64,000 nt of DNA from Streptomyces megasporus (GCF_000718985.1 NZ_JODL01000008.1:91965-155964); one strand, 5' to 3'; positions 8,991 to 19,181 are shown, counted from the stretch's first letter. Notes: a model not told the origin generated them from the letters alone. A program made the numbers and translations.

Positions 8991-10131
8991 CCTGTCCGTC
9001 GGAACGAGCGGTGGGGGAGGGGACCCGGGGGCCGGGACCCTGCCGGAGCCGTTTCCGGGGGAGTACCCCGACCCGCGGAACGCCACGGCGGGCGAGGTGC
9101 TGGCGGAGTACCTCCACCGGCAGGCGACGGAGTTCCTGCGCAGCCTGCGCCTGCACGAGGAGAGCGCGGGCAGCGCGGAGTCCGCGGCCGTCGCGGCCGA
9201 GGCCGTGCGGATGCTGCGCCGCTCCGCCCGCCGGATCGGCGCGGCCCTCCAGTCCTACCGGCCGCTGATCGACGGGGCCTGGGCCGACCAGCTCTCCGGC
9301 GAACTGGCCTGGCTGGCGGGGGTGTTGGGTCGGGAGTCGGCCTACGAGGCGCGGCTGCACCGGCTGCTCGCGGCGCTCCACCGGCTGTCCTCCGCACCCG
9401 CCGACCCCGCGCCGTCCGCCGAACCCGCCCTCGTCCCGCCCGCGCGGCCGGCCCGGCGGGGCACTGCCTCCGCCGGGGGCGGCCTGGACGCGGGCGTGGC
9501 CCGGGCCGGGGCGCTGCTGGAGCGGCAACTGACCCTCGCCCGCACCCGCGCCCACTCCGCCGCACTCCAGGCGCTCGGCTCCTCCCGCTTCCACGCCGTC
9601 GCCGACGCGGTCGCCGTCCTGGCCTCCGAGGCGCCGCTGTCCGAGGCCGCGTCCCGTCCCGTGGCCGGGGCCCTGCTGCCGCTGGCCGAACTGGCGCACC
9701 GGCGTGCGGTGGAGGCCGTGGAGGCGCTGCCGCTGACCCGGGCTCGCCAGTCGTACAACGGTGAGGCGTTGGCCCACACCCTCGCCGTCGACGGGGAGCA
9801 CGACGCCGCCTGGAACCGGGTGCGGCTGCTGGTGCGGCTGCGCCGGTACGCCCACGAGGTGGTCGGGCACGACGACCCGGCGCTGATCGCCGCCGGCCGG
9901 GCGCTCGACCGGCACCGGGACGCGGCCGAGGCCGCCGCCGCGGCGGCCGGCGCCGCCCGCACCCCCCGTATCGCGCCCGCCACCGCCTACGCGCTGGGCG
10001 TCCTCCACGCCGACCAGCGGCACGAGGTCGAGGCGGCGCGGTTCAGTTTCGGACGGCTGTGGCACCCGGCGCCCGTGGCGCCGCAGGCCGCGCCGGCGGC
10101 GGTGACGTCCGGGGCGGAGGCGGGACGCTGA
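8974..10131 (+). CDS. CHAD domain protein
   Basis: This 385-aa alpha-helical protein has a CHAD domain (conserved histidine alpha-helical domain), which binds polyphosphate. Conserved His/Arg helices are visible: [23 protein letters not shown] near residue 40, [21 protein letters not shown], then VHDE-like and [17 protein letters not shown] in the second half. GTG 8974 lies inside the end of ppk (17-bp overlap) and its stop shares one base with the next start (TGATG), so expression is coupled on both sides. No CYTH triphosphatase domain is fused, unlike many CHAD proteins. The role is inferred as polyphosphate granule association or modulation of Ppk. Confidence 0.9.
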   Translation: MVQRHDLSVGTSGGGGDPGAGTLPEPFPGEYPDPRNATAGEVLAEYLHRQATEFLRSLRLHEESAGSAESAAVAAEAVRMLRRSARRIGAALQSYRPLIDGAWADQLSGELAWLAGVLGRESAYEARLHRLLAALHRLSSAPADPAPSAEPALVPPARPARRGTASAGGGLDAGVARAGALLERQLTLARTRAHSAALQALGSSRFHAVADAVAVLASEAPLSEAASRPVAGALLPLAELAHRRAVEAVEALPLTRARQSYNGEALAHTLAVDGEHDAAWNRVRLLVRLRRYAHEVVGHDDPALIAAGRALDRHRDAAEAAAAAAGAARTPRIAPATAYALGVLHADQRHEVEAARFSFGRLWHPAPVAPQAAPAAVTSGAEAGR

Positions 10132-10553
10132 TGCCCGGCCCCCGGGTGATCCGTGCGGCGGGCTGTGTGCTGTGGCGTCGTGCGGGCTCCGGCGCGGGGA
10201 TCGAGATCGCGCTCGTGCACCGTCCCAAGTGGGACGACTGGTCGCACCCGAAGGGGAAGTGCGAGAAGGGCGAGGGAGCCCTGGGCGCGGCGGTGCGCGA
10301 GGTGCGCGAGGAGACCGGCATGGACTGCCGGCCGGGCGTGATGCTCCCCACCGTGCGGTACACGGTCGGGGACGTGCCCAAGGAGGTCCGCTACTGGGAG
10401 GCCGAGGCGACCGGTGGGGCGTTCACGCCCGGCGACGAGGTCGATCGGCTGCTGTGGCTGCCCCCGGAGGAGGCCAGGGAGCGGCTCACCCGGGACCAGG
10501 ACCGCGAGCTGGTCGACGCGCTGCTGACGGTGCTCCCCCACGAGCTGCTCTGA
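10131..10553 (+). CDS. NUDIX hydrolase, MutT1-like
   Basis: This 140-aa NUDIX hydrolase has a complete Nudix box, GKCEKGEGALGAAVREVREETGM (residues about 42-64, described by its G, E, REV and EE positions). Family members hydrolyse nucleoside diphosphates linked to other moieties, using Mg2+. The closest functional analogy is mycobacterial MutT1, which also sits next to ppk1 and acts on 8-oxo-nucleotides and diadenosine polyphosphates. This protein lacks MutT1's C-terminal histidine-phosphatase domain (visible length ends right after the Nudix fold). ATG 10131 overlaps the CHAD stop. The substrate is not determinable; a diphosphorylated or polyphosphorylated nucleotide fits the operon. Confidence 0.88.
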   Translation: MPGPRVIRAAGCVLWRRAGSGAGIEIALVHRPKWDDWSHPKGKCEKGEGALGAAVREVREETGMDCRPGVMLPTVRYTVGDVPKEVRYWEAEATGGAFTPGDEVDRLLWLPPEEARERLTRDQDRELVDALLTVLPHELL

Positions 10554-10673
10554 CGCCTCGGTCCGGCCCGTCCCCCTTCGTCTCCCCTCCCCGCCCTCCT
10601 CCCGGCAGGCTCTCCGCGCGCCCTCAAGGGGATTGTTCCGTACCTACTTTGACCTGCTCATTTGACGTGTCCT

Positions 10674-10724
10674 CTCAAGTAAGTTGAGTGCTCACTTGTC
10701 AATTTTCCTCCGTGGGGTTATATA
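10674..10724 (+). promoter_or_regulatory. Hsp20 promoter with inverted repeat
   Basis: A good vegetative-type promoter, TTGTCA (10696-10701), 17 bp, TATATA (10719-10724), lies about 50 bp before hsp20. It is immediately preceded by CTCAA-gtaag-TTGAG (10674-10688) and AGTG-ct-CACT (10687-10696). The CTCAAG/TTGAG halves recall the HspR HAIR element (CTTGAGT-N7-ACTCAAG) with a shorter spacer, so repression by HspR or another heat-shock repressor is plausible but not proven. Confidence 0.65.
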
Positions 10725-10775
10725 GGAAGCAGAGGACATCACGGGAGGGTGAGAGAAGGAAGGAGATGGTCCGTG

Positions 10776-11198
10776 ATGCTGATGCGCACCGATCCGTTCC
10801 GTGAGCTCGACCGCCTCACCGAGCAGTTGCTCGGCACCGTGGCCCGTCCCGTCGGGATGCCGATGGACGCCTACCGCACCGACGACCACGTCGTGGTCCA
10901 CTTCGACCTGCCGGGCGTCGACCCGGAGACGGTCGACCTCGACGTCGAGCGGAACGTCCTGACCGTCAACGCCGAGCGCTCCTGGCCGGGCCCGGAGGAC
11001 GCCGAGCGGATCGCCGCCGAGCGGCCGACCGGCCGGTTCAGCCGGCAGATCTTCCTCGGCGACACCCTGGACACCGAGCGGATCGAGGCCACGTACGAGG
11101 CCGGTGTCCTGACACTGCGCATCCCGGTGGCCGAGCAGGCCAAGCCGCGCAAGATCCAGATCAGCGGCGGCTCCGACAAGAAGGAGCTCACCGGCTGA
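10776..11198 (+). CDS. Hsp20 / alpha-crystallin small heat-shock protein
   Basis: This 140-aa small chaperone binds unfolding proteins without ATP. The alpha-crystallin domain is clear: [38 protein letters not shown], then [29 protein letters not shown] with the conserved GVL motif, and a C-terminal KIQI segment that matches the IXI oligomerisation motif. The start is ATG 10776 behind GGAAGGAG; a GTG one codon upstream is also possible. The gene is monocistronic, framed by its own promoter and a terminator at 11256-11281. Cytoplasmic. Confidence 0.94.
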   Translation: MLMRTDPFRELDRLTEQLLGTVARPVGMPMDAYRTDDHVVVHFDLPGVDPETVDLDVERNVLTVNAERSWPGPEDAERIAAERPTGRFSRQIFLGDTLDTERIEATYEAGVLTLRIPVAEQAKPRKIQISGGSDKKELTG

Positions 11199-11255
11199 GT
11201 TCGCCGGCCGGGCCCACCGGCCGGCGCCGGGCCGACGGCGGCCGGGACCGACGGC

Positions 11256-11281
11256 GAGGGCCCGTGCCCGTACGGGCCCTC
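11256..11281. terminator. Bidirectional terminator hsp20 / methyltransferase
   Basis: A 10-bp perfect stem (GAGGGCCCGT / ACGGGCCCTC) with a 6-nt loop lies between two convergent genes and overlaps the methyltransferase stop codon by two bases. It is placed to end both transcripts. Confidence 0.65.
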
Positions 11282-12095
11282 ACCCCCTCCCGCGCGGCGC
11301 CAGGGCGTCCCACCGGACGGTGACCTCGCCCTGGCGCCAGCGCCGCGGCCCGTCCACCACCGGCCAGTCGGCGCGGACCTTCAGCACGGTCCGCATCCAC
11401 CGTTGCCGGGCGCCCAGCGCGGCGTACGAGGAGGCCGCCGCCCAGGCCCGGTCCATGGCGCGGAGGAAGGCGTGCACCGGTTCGCCCGGCACGTTGCGGT
11501 GGATGAGCGCCTTGGGCAGCCGTTCGGCCAGGTCGGACGGGACGCCCAGGGAACCCAGCCGGGTCGCGAAGGTCACCGTCCGCGGCCCCTCCGGGCCGAT
11601 CGCCACCCACACGTGACGCCGCCCGATCTCGTCGCACGTTCCCTCGACCAGCAACCCGCCGGGCGCCAGCCGGGCGCGCAGCCGGTCCCACACGGGCGCC
11701 ACCTCGTGCTCGTCGTACTGCCGCAGCACGTTCGCGGCCCGGATCAGCAGGGGCCGCCGCCCGCCGGGCAGTGGCACCTCGAACCCGCCGTGCGCGAAGG
11801 TCAGCCCCTCGCGGGCGTACGGCAGCGCGGCCTCGACCCGCGCCGGGTCGATCTCGATGCCCACCACGTTCACGTCCGGGCAGACCGTCCGCAGCCGTCC
11901 CAACAGCTCGACGGCCGTCCACGGCGCGGCCCCGTACCCCAGGTCCACGGCGACGGGTCCGCCGGGGTCGGCGGCGCGGCACAGCGCGGCGCCGTGCGCG
12001 GCGGCGATCCAGCGGTCCATCCGTCGGAGCCGGTTCGGATTCGTCGTTCCCCGCGTGACGGCCCCCACGGGCCGCCCGACCGCACGCCTGCCCAT
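11280..12095 (-). CDS. Class I SAM-dependent methyltransferase, substrate unknown
   Basis: This 271-aa protein has a Rossmann methyltransferase fold. Motif I is [17 protein letters not shown], followed by an acidic SAM-ribose residue in [12 protein letters not shown], and a later [36 protein letters not shown] segment typical of motifs IV-VI. ATG 12095 is chosen because family conservation ([15 protein letters not shown]) begins soon after; the ribosome site is weak and the open frame runs further upstream. It lies divergent to mshA with about 240 bp between. No partner gene indicates the methyl acceptor. Confidence 0.82.
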   Translation of the reverse strand: MGRRAVGRPVGAVTRGTTNPNRLRRMDRWIAAAHGAALCRAADPGGPVAVDLGYGAAPWTAVELLGRLRTVCPDVNVVGIEIDPARVEAALPYAREGLTFAHGGFEVPLPGGRRPLLIRAANVLRQYDEHEVAPVWDRLRARLAPGGLLVEGTCDEIGRRHVWVAIGPEGPRTVTFATRLGSLGVPSDLAERLPKALIHRNVPGEPVHAFLRAMDRAWAAASSYAALGARQRWMRTVLKVRADWPVVDGPRRWRQGEVTVRWDALAPRGRG

Positions 12096-12333
12096 GGCGG
12101 CAACCCTACGCGCGGATCGCGCGGCGCTCGGACGCACCCGGCGTGATCGGACGCGCCCGGCCCCGACCGAACGCCGACCGGAAGCCGGTCGGAACCGCCC
12201 GACCCCGGTGCGATGCGCGTCACGGTTTGGCAAAGCGTGGAGCGGAACGGAAATGGAACCGGGACGGCGCATGGTTGTAACCGCTCAAGGAGCGGACCGC
12301 CGCTCGGCGTCCCACCCGGAGGAGGCACCGCAG

Positions 12334-13659
12334 GTGAGCCCGTACCCCACCAGGCTCAGTCGGCGGCGGCACCGTTTCACGCGACGACCGCGGCGCGTGG
12401 CCATGCTCAGCGTGCACACCTCGCCGCTGCACCAGCCGGGCACCGGTGACGCCGGCGGGATGAACGTCTACATCGTCGAACTGGCCCGGCAGCTCGCCGC
12501 CATCGGCATCGAGGTCGAGGTGTTCACCCGGGCCACCGCCGCCATGCTCCCGCCCACCGTCGAGCTGGCGCCCGGCGTGCTGGTGCGGCACGTGGACGCC
12601 GGCCCCTACGAGGGGCTCGCCAAAGAGGACCTCCCCGCGCAACTGTGCGCCTTCACCCACGGCGTGATGCGGGCCTGGGCGAGGCACCGGCCCGGCTACT
12701 ACGACCTGGTCCACTCCCACTACTGGCTCTCCGGCCACGTCGGCTGGCTCGCCGCCGAACGCTGGGGCGTCCCCCTGGTGCACGCCATGCACACCATGGC
12801 CAAGGTCAAGAACGCCGCGCTCGCCGCGGGCGACACCCCCGAACCCGCCGCCCGCGTGATCGGCGAGACGCAGGTCGTGCGCGCCGCCGACCGGCTCATC
12901 GCCAACACCGCCGAGGAGGCGGGCCAACTCGTCCACCACTACGACGCCGACCCCGCCCGCACCGCCGTCGTCCACCCCGGCGTCAACCTCGAACGCTTCC
13001 GCCCCGCCGACGGCCGCGCCGCCGCGCGGGCCCGGCTCGGACTGCCCGAGGACGCCTTCGTCCCCCTGTTCGCCGGACGGATACAGCCGCTGAAGGCCCC
13101 CGACGTCCTGCTGCACGCCGTGCGCCTGCTGCTCGACGCCGACCCCGCCCTGCGCGAACGCCTCGTGGTGCCCGTCGTCGGCGGACCCAGCGGCAGCGGA
13201 CTGGCCAAACCCGAACGGCTCCAGAAGCTCGCCGCCCGCCTCGGCATAGCCGACGTCGTCCGCTTCCGTCCGCCGGTCGGACAGGACATCCTCGCCGACT
13301 GGTACCGCGCGGCGAGCGTGCTGGTGATGCCCTCCCACAGCGAGTCCTTCGGCCTGGTCGCCATCGAGGCCCAGGCGTGCGGCACCCCGGTCGTCGCCGC
13401 GGCCGTCGGCGGGCTGCCGGTGGCCGTGCGGGACGGCGTCAGCGGCTTCCTGGTGGACGGGCACGACCCGGCCGACTACGCGCGGGCGCTGCGCCGCCTG
13501 GTCGACGACGAGGCGCTGTCCGCCCGGATGGGCGAGGCGGCGGCCCGGCACGCCGGCGGGTTCGGCTGGGACACGGCGGCGACCGCCACGGCCGAGGTGT
13601 ACGCCGAGGCGGCGGCCGAACACCGCCGCCATCTACGATCGGCCCATGCCCATGGATGA
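12334..13659 (+). CDS. mshA: D-inositol-3-phosphate glycosyltransferase (mycothiol step 1)
   Basis: This GT4-family enzyme of 441 aa transfers GlcNAc from UDP-GlcNAc to 1L-myo-inositol-1-phosphate, starting mycothiol synthesis. It shows the MshA hallmark [52 protein letters not shown], and the C-terminal E-x7-E motif [25 protein letters not shown] 12334 is preceded by GGAGGAGG at a good distance and matches the usual family start; a much longer upstream frame has no support. The end overlaps the YbjN gene by 14 bp. Cytoplasmic. Confidence 0.95.
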   Translation: MSPYPTRLSRRRHRFTRRPRRVAMLSVHTSPLHQPGTGDAGGMNVYIVELARQLAAIGIEVEVFTRATAAMLPPTVELAPGVLVRHVDAGPYEGLAKEDLPAQLCAFTHGVMRAWARHRPGYYDLVHSHYWLSGHVGWLAAERWGVPLVHAMHTMAKVKNAALAAGDTPEPAARVIGETQVVRAADRLIANTAEEAGQLVHHYDADPARTAVVHPGVNLERFRPADGRAAARARLGLPEDAFVPLFAGRIQPLKAPDVLLHAVRLLLDADPALRERLVVPVVGGPSGSGLAKPERLQKLAARLGIADVVRFRPPVGQDILADWYRAASVLVMPSHSESFGLVAIEAQACGTPVVAAAVGGLPVAVRDGVSGFLVDGHDPADYARALRRLVDDEALSARMGEAAARHAGGFGWDTAATATAEVYAEAAAEHRRHLRSAHAHG

Positions 13660-14179
13660 CACCTCCCCGTCCGCCGCCCCGCCGGCGGACCCGTCCGCCA
13701 AGGCCAGGGCCGCGATCGAACAGGCGCTCCGCGAGGCGGAGTTGACCTGGGAGAGTCCCGCCGACGGCAACTACGTCGTCACGCTGCCGGGCACCCGCAA
13801 GCTCTCCACGACCTGCTCGTTGATCGTCGGCCGGCACTCCCTGTCCGTCAACGCCTTCGTCGTCCGCCGCCCCGACGAGAACCACGCCGAGATCCACCGT
13901 TGGCTGTTGGAGCGCAACACCCGCCTGTACGGGGTGGCCTACGCCGTCGACCGGCTCGGCGACGTCTACCTGGTGGGGAGGCTGCCACTGGCCGCCGTCA
14001 CCCCCGAGGAGGTGGACCGGCTGCTCGGGTCGGTCCTGGAGAACGCCGACGGGGTGTTCAACACGCTGCTGGAGATGGGCTTCGCCACGGCGATCCGCAA
14101 GGAGCACGCCTGGCGGACCTCCCGCGGCGAATCCACCCGCAACCTGGAGGCCTTCGCGCACCTGCTGCGCGACGAGTGA
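13646..14179 (+). CDS. YbjN domain-containing protein
   Basis: This 177-aa protein has the YbjN/DUF1790 fold, a type III secretion chaperone-like alpha/beta fold: [48 protein letters not shown], then [21 protein letters not shown]. The role of YbjN proteins in actinobacteria is unclear. ATG 13646 lies inside the end of mshA, yet a -10-like TACGAT (13634-13639) ends 6 nt before the ATG, so it may also be transcribed from its own leaderless promoter. It has been a neighbour of mshA in streptomycetes as far as I recall. Confidence 0.85.
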   Translation: MPMDDTSPSAAPPADPSAKARAAIEQALREAELTWESPADGNYVVTLPGTRKLSTTCSLIVGRHSLSVNAFVVRRPDENHAEIHRWLLERNTRLYGVAYAVDRLGDVYLVGRLPLAAVTPEEVDRLLGSVLENADGVFNTLLEMGFATAIRKEHAWRTSRGESTRNLEAFAHLLRDE

Positions 14180-14391
14180 GCGCTTCCCCCATCGCTTCCC
14201 CCACCGGCGCACCGTGAACCACGGGACGCGCGCCCCGGCGACATGTGGCCGAAGCCCATGCGCCGGGGCCTTTGTGTATGCGGCACGGACATTGCCGGTT
14301 CATCACCGCGGGGCGGACGCTGCCAGGCATCACCAGAGAGAAACAGCCACCGTCAGTGGCCCGTACGCATCCGCCGAGGAGCCGACCCGCC

Positions 14392-15594
14392 ATGCGCAGA
14401 CCCGCCTTCATCTCCCTCGCCGCGGCAGCCGTGGCCGCCGCACTCGTCACCTCCTGCTCCAGCCCGGGCACCACCGCCTCCGGCGGTGACGGCGCCAAGG
14501 AGGTCGACGTCGCCCTGATCACCTCCACCAGCGGTCCGCTGGCCTCGTACGGGGAGCAGTACCTCCAGGGCTTCGAGGCGGGCCTCGACCACGCCACCGA
14601 CGGCACCGGAGAGGTCGACGGCATCAAGATCAAGGTCCAGAAGTACGACGACGCCGGCGACCCCGCCAAGGGCGTTTCCCTGGCCAAGAAGAGCGCCGGC
14701 CAGGGCGTGAAGATCATCGCCGGCACGGCCGCCTCCGGCGTCGCCACCCAGATCGCTCCGGTGGCCGCCCAGAACAAGGTCCTCTACATCTCCGGCCCCG
14801 CCGCGACCGACGCCGTGACCGCCGCCAACGAGTACACCTTCCGCTCCGGACGCCAGACCTTCCAGGACGTGGCCACCGCCCAGCAGATCCTGAAGAAGGC
14901 CGAGGGCGGGGACGCCAAGGACAAGAAGGTCGTCGTCCTGGCCCAGGACAACGCCTTCGGGCAGGCCAACGTCGCGGCCGTCGAGAGCGTCCTGGGCAAG
15001 GACGGCACCACCGTGACCTCCGTCCTGGCCCCGCCCAGCGCCACCGACCTCACCCCGACCGCCACCAAGGTCAAGGCCGCCAAGCCCGACATGGTGTTCG
15101 TCGCCTGGGCCGGCGACACCGCCCAGTCGATGTGGACCACCCTCGACCAGCAGGGCGTGCTGGACGCCTCCACCGTCGTCACCGGCCTCGACATCCGCGC
15201 CAGCTACCCCGTCTTCGGCAAGGCCCGCGACAAGATCACCCTGCTCGCCCACTACGTGCCGGGCGCGACCGACACCCCTGAGGCCCAGGCGGTCGAGAAG
15301 TACTTCGAGAAGAAGGGCTGGAAGACCGACCTGTTCACGCCCGACGGCTTCAACGCCGCCCAGATGGTCGTCCAGGCCGTCCGCGAGGCCGGAGCCGACG
15401 GTGACACCGACGCCATGGTCAAGGCCCTGGAGGGCTTCACCTTCTCCGGCATCAAGGGCGAGAACACCGTGCGGGCGTCCGACCACGCCCTGATCCAGCC
15501 CATGTTCCAGGCGGAGTTCAAGGGCGACATGCCGAGCGTGGCGTTCACCGTGGACGCCCAGGGCGTCGCCCCCGTCGAGAAGAAGATCGGCTGA
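14392..15594 (+). CDS. Branched-chain amino acid type ABC transporter substrate-binding lipoprotein
   Basis: This 400-aa periplasmic-binding-protein family member (Leu/Ile/Val-binding, type I fold) is the solute receptor of the importer encoded downstream. A lipoprotein signal is visible, with the lipobox VTSC and Cys22 as the lipidated residue. The mature protein shows VALITSTSGPLASYGEQYLQG and repeated Lys-rich helices typical of LivK/AmiC-like proteins. ATG 14392 has a GAGGAG site 11 nt upstream. Five bases separate it from the first ATPase gene. It heads a six-gene coupled operon. The ligand could be an amino acid, amide or urea; the sequence does not decide. Confidence 0.9.
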   Translation: MRRPAFISLAAAAVAAALVTSCSSPGTTASGGDGAKEVDVALITSTSGPLASYGEQYLQGFEAGLDHATDGTGEVDGIKIKVQKYDDAGDPAKGVSLAKKSAGQGVKIIAGTAASGVATQIAPVAAQNKVLYISGPAATDAVTAANEYTFRSGRQTFQDVATAQQILKKAEGGDAKDKKVVVLAQDNAFGQANVAAVESVLGKDGTTVTSVLAPPSATDLTPTATKVKAAKPDMVFVAWAGDTAQSMWTTLDQQGVLDASTVVTGLDIRASYPVFGKARDKITLLAHYVPGATDTPEAQAVEKYFEKKGWKTDLFTPDGFNAAQMVVQAVREAGADGDTDAMVKALEGFTFSGIKGENTVRASDHALIQPMFQAEFKGDMPSVAFTVDAQGVAPVEKKIG

Positions 15595-15599
15595 TCACG

Positions 15600-16343
15600 G
15601 TGACCGTTCTCGAACTGAGCGGGCTGACCTGGTCCGTCGGCGCGGTCACCATCGTCGAGAAGGTGGACCTCGCCGTCGACGAGGGCGAGTTCGTCGCCGT
15701 CATCGGCCCCAACGGCGCCGGCAAGACCTCCCTGTTCAACCTCCTCTCCGGCGTCACCCGCCCCACCGGCGGCACCATCCGGCTGGACGGCACCGACATC
15801 ACCGCCCTGCCGCCGCACCGCCGGGCCCGGCGCGGGATGGGCCGCACCTTCCAGTCCTCCTCCGTCTTCCCGACCATGACCGTCGCCCAGCACGTGGCCC
15901 TGGCCGCGCGGGCGGTGGGCGTCAAGCGGGTCGCGGACGACGGGGAGGGCGTGCGCTCGGTCCTGGAGCGCGTACGACTCGGGCACCGCGGCGACGACCT
16001 CGCCGCGGGCCTCTCCCACGGCGACAAGCGCAAGCTCGAACTCGCCATGCTGCTCGCCCCCACCCTCGACCAGGGTGGGGGCGGGCCCCGCCTGATGCTC
16101 CTCGACGAGCCCATGGCGGGCGTCGCGGCCGAGGAGGTCGACGAGCTGACCGACGTCATCCGCACCCTCCACCGCACCGAGGGCCGCACCGTGCTGATGG
16201 TCGAGCACCACATGGACATCCTCCTCGGCCTCGCCGACCGGGTGGCCGTGATGCACCACGGCACGCTGCTGGCCGTCGGCACCCCCGACGCGGTGATGGC
16301 CGACCTGACCGTCCAGGAGGCGTACGTGGGGGAGGAACTGTGA
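15600..16343 (+). CDS. ABC transporter ATP-binding protein, LivG type
   Basis: This 247-aa ATPase of the branched-chain amino acid/urea importer class has Walker A GPNGAGKTSLFNLLSG, signature LSHGDKRKLELAMLLA, Walker B LMLLDEPMAGV and the H-loop MVEHHMD. The signature deviates from LSGGQ (LSHGD), as is usual for LivG. GTG 15600 is used, and the stop overlaps the following ATPase start by 4 bp (GTGA). A short Gly-rich insertion (DQGGGGPRL) lies before Walker B. It pairs with the LivF-type subunit to drive transport through LivH/LivM. Confidence 0.92.
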   Translation: MTVLELSGLTWSVGAVTIVEKVDLAVDEGEFVAVIGPNGAGKTSLFNLLSGVTRPTGGTIRLDGTDITALPPHRRARRGMGRTFQSSSVFPTMTVAQHVALAARAVGVKRVADDGEGVRSVLERVRLGHRGDDLAAGLSHGDKRKLELAMLLAPTLDQGGGGPRLMLLDEPMAGVAAEEVDELTDVIRTLHRTEGRTVLMVEHHMDILLGLADRVAVMHHGTLLAVGTPDAVMADLTVQEAYVGEEL

Positions 16344-17155
16344 CCGAACAGCCCGAGAAGCGGTCCCCGTCCCCGGAGCAGTCCCCGATCCTGTCGGTGC
16401 GCGACCTGCGGGTCCGCATCGGCGAGTCGCGCATCCTCCAGGGCGTCGGCTTCGACGTCGCCCCCACCGGCACCACCGCCCTGCTGGGCCGCAACGGCGT
16501 CGGCAAGACCACCACCGTCCGCTCCGTCCTGGGCCTGCTGCCCGAGGACGGCGAGGTGACCGGCGGCACCGTCGTCTTCGACGGCACCGACATCACCGGA
16601 CACCGCACCCACACCGTGGTGCGGCGCGGCATCGGCTACGTCCCCGAGGACCGCGGCGTGTTCGGCGGACTCACCGTCGCCGAGAACCTCACCCTCGCCG
16701 AACGCGGCGACGGCCCCCACCACTACGACCTGGTGCACGACCTCTTCCCCGAGCTGAAGGCCCGACGGAAGCAGCGCGCCGGCACCCTCTCCGGCGGCCA
16801 GCAGCAGATGGTCGCCCTCGCCCGCGCCCTGCTCAACGACAACCGCCTGGTCATCGTCGACGAACCCACCAAGGGCCTCGCGCCCCGCGTCGTCACCGAG
16901 GTCGCCGAGGTCCTCGAACGCGCCGCCGAACGCGTTCCGTTGCTGCTCGTCGAGCAGAACCTGGCCGTCGTGAGGCGGCTGGCGCGCGACGCGGTGGTGC
17001 TGGACGCGGGCCGCACCGTCCACACCGGCGACGCGCGCGACCTGCTCGCCGACCGCGAACGCACCACGAGCCTGCTCGGCGTCGGCCGCCACGAGAAGCC
17101 CGGAACGCCGGAGACCGCGGGCACCGGGCGGAGCACCAAGGAGGCCACCCGATGA
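16340..17155 (+). CDS. ABC transporter ATP-binding protein, LivF type
   Basis: The second ATPase of the importer has 271 aa. Walker A is GRNGVGKTTTVRSVLGL, signature LSGGQQQMVALARALL, Walker B LVIVDEPTKGLAPRVV, and H-loop LLVEQN. GTG 16340 overlaps LivG; the stop overlaps the permease start (ATGA at 17152). About 20 extra residues occur at both ends compared with typical LivF (a Ser/Pro N-terminus and a Gly/Thr-rich tail). Gene order J-G-F-H-M differs from the J-H-M-G-F order of enteric bacteria but is common in actinobacteria. Confidence 0.92.
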   Translation: MTEQPEKRSPSPEQSPILSVRDLRVRIGESRILQGVGFDVAPTGTTALLGRNGVGKTTTVRSVLGLLPEDGEVTGGTVVFDGTDITGHRTHTVVRRGIGYVPEDRGVFGGLTVAENLTLAERGDGPHHYDLVHDLFPELKARRKQRAGTLSGGQQQMVALARALLNDNRLVIVDEPTKGLAPRVVTEVAEVLERAAERVPLLLVEQNLAVVRRLARDAVVLDAGRTVHTGDARDLLADRERTTSLLGVGRHEKPGTPETAGTGRSTKEATR

Positions 17156-18024
17156 GCACACTGGTCCTGCTCACCCTCACCGGACTGGGCCTGGGCGCCC
17201 TGTACTTCCTCATCGCCTCCGGGCTCGCCCTGATCTTCGGCCTGATGGACGTCCTCAACTTCGCCCACGGCGCGTTCCTGACGGTCTCGGCGTACGCCGC
17301 CTGGCGCACGGCCGAGACGTTCGCCGGGACGGGCGGGCTGGCGCTCGCCGCGCTGGTCGGCACCGCCACCGGCGCGCTGTTGGCGATCGTCGTCGAACTC
17401 GTCCTCATCCGCAGGCTCTACGGGCGGCCCCGGGAGCAGATCCTGGTCACCGTCGGCCTCTCGCTGGCCATCCCCGCCCTCGTCCAGGCCGTCTGGGGCG
17501 CGGACTCCCGCCCGTTCCCGGTGCCCGAGGCGCTCTCCGGCACCGTCGGCGTGCTGGGCGCGCAGGTCCCCGTCAGCCGCTTCGTGCTGATCGTGGCGGC
17601 TGGACTGGTGCTGGCGGCCGTGACGCTGTTCCTCTCCCGCACCCGCTACGGCCTGATCGTGCGGGCGGGCGTGGAGAACCGGGCGATGGTCACCGCGCTG
17701 GGCATCGACGTGACCCGTGCCTTCACCCTCGTCTTCGCCATCGGCGGCGCCCTCGCCGGACTCGCGGGCGTGCTCGGCGGGCTCTACTTCGGCTCGCTCT
17801 CCCCGCACCAGGGCACCTCGCTGCTGGTGTTCGCCTTCGTCGTGGTGGTCATCGGCGGCATGGGCTCCATCCCCGGCGTGGCGCTCTCCGCGCTCGCCGT
17901 CGGCCTGGTGCAGCAGTACGCCAACTACTACGTCGACGGCTACGGCGACTTCGCCGTCGTCGTGCTGCTCGCCGCGGTCGTCCTCGCCCGGCCCGCCCCC
18001 CGACTCGCAGGAGGAACGGCATGA
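17152..18024 (+). CDS. ABC transporter permease, LivH type
   Basis: This 290-aa integral membrane protein has about eight hydrophobic segments. Family marks include LYFLIASGLALIFGLMDVLNFAHGAFLT near the N-terminus and the cytoplasmic coupling region RAGVENRAMVTALGIDVTR (EAA-like). ATG 17152 overlaps the ATPase stop; its own stop overlaps the LivM gene by 4 bp. It forms the membrane channel with LivM. Cytoplasmic membrane. Confidence 0.92.
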   Translation: MSTLVLLTLTGLGLGALYFLIASGLALIFGLMDVLNFAHGAFLTVSAYAAWRTAETFAGTGGLALAALVGTATGALLAIVVELVLIRRLYGRPREQILVTVGLSLAIPALVQAVWGADSRPFPVPEALSGTVGVLGAQVPVSRFVLIVAAGLVLAAVTLFLSRTRYGLIVRAGVENRAMVTALGIDVTRAFTLVFAIGGALAGLAGVLGGLYFGSLSPHQGTSLLVFAFVVVVIGGMGSIPGVALSALAVGLVQQYANYYVDGYGDFAVVVLLAAVVLARPAPRLAGGTA

Positions 18025-19181
18025 CGGCCTCTCCGACACCCACCCCGACCACCACCGAGAACCCCACCGCCACCGCCGAGGCCCCGCCGGCGTCCCCCGC
18101 CCGGCCCGCACCCGCCCGGCAGTGGTGGCGCGGACCGATCGTCCCGGCGGCCGTCCTGCTCGTCCTGGCGATCCTGCCGTTCTCCGCCGTCGAGGTGCCG
18201 ATCCTGCTCGACGGCCCGGTCAACTCGCCCGGCTCGCTGCAACTCCTCGCGCTGTGCCTGGTGTTCGCCGGCCTGGCGCTCGGCTACGACCTGATGTTCG
18301 GCCGCACCGGACTGCTCTCCTTCGGCCACGCCCTCTACGTCGCGGGCGGCGCGTACGGCACCCAACTGGCCATGACCGAACTGGGCCTGGGCTTCTTCCC
18401 CGCCGTGCTGCTGGCCCTGGTCGGCGGCGCCGTCGCCGCGGTCCTGCTGGGCGCCGTCTCGCTGCGCGGCCTGGCCCTGGGCGGCATCGGCTTCGCCATG
18501 GTCACGCTCGCCTTCGCGGAGGCCGGCTCGCTGTGGGTGCAGCGCAACCCGGGCGGTATGACGGGCGGCGAGGAGGGACTGCCGCTGCACACCGAGGGGG
18601 TGCCCGAGGCGTTCGTCGGCGTGCAGAACACCGCCAACGTCTACTGGCTGTCCCTGGGCTACCTGGTGCTGGTGGCCGCCGTGGTGTGGGTGGCCGTCTC
18701 CCGGCCGGTCGGCCGGATCTGGCAGGGCATCCGCGACAACGAGCAGCGGGTGTCCGTCCTGGGCTACGACCCCTTCCGCCACAAGCTGGGGGTGTTCGTG
18801 CTCGCGTCCACGCTGGGCGTGTTGGGCGGCGCGATGCACCTGCTGGTCACGGCGGGCGTGACCCCGCGCTCCAGCACCGCGCAGTTCACGCTGACGCTGC
18901 TGGTGATGGTCGTCCTCGGCGGCAGCGGCACCCGCTGGGGTCCGGTGATCGGCGGTGTGCTGTTCACCTTCCTCGACCAGCGGCTGGCGGTGCTGGCAAG
19001 CTCCGAACTGGTGGACGGGCTGCCCGAGTTCCTGCACGCTCCGCTGTCGGAGCCGATGGTGATCCTCGGCGCCCTGTTCGTGGTCGCGGTGTACGTGGCG
19101 CCCGGCGGCATCGCGTCGATCAGGCGCTCGCTGTCGTGGGGCCCGTCCCGACGGACGGAGACGAAGGGAGCGGAAAGGTGA
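18021..19181 (+). CDS. ABC transporter permease, LivM type
   Basis: This 386-aa membrane protein begins with an approximately 45-residue Thr/Pro/Ala-rich cytoplasmic extension, followed by about ten transmembrane helices. LivM-type marks are [26 protein letters not shown] and [25 protein letters not shown], the latter being the ATPase-coupling loop. ATG 18021 has a GGAGGA site and overlaps LivH; the end overlaps the alpha/beta hydrolase start (GTGA), so the enzyme is translated from the transporter mRNA. Confidence 0.92.
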   Translation: MTASPTPTPTTTENPTATAEAPPASPARPAPARQWWRGPIVPAAVLLVLAILPFSAVEVPILLDGPVNSPGSLQLLALCLVFAGLALGYDLMFGRTGLLSFGHALYVAGGAYGTQLAMTELGLGFFPAVLLALVGGAVAAVLLGAVSLRGLALGGIGFAMVTLAFAEAGSLWVQRNPGGMTGGEEGLPLHTEGVPEAFVGVQNTANVYWLSLGYLVLVAAVVWVAVSRPVGRIWQGIRDNEQRVSVLGYDPFRHKLGVFVLASTLGVLGGAMHLLVTAGVTPRSSTAQFTLTLLVMVVLGGSGTRWGPVIGGVLFTFLDQRLAVLASSELVDGLPEFLHAPLSEPMVILGALFVVAVYVAPGGIASIRRSLSWGPSRRTETKGAER

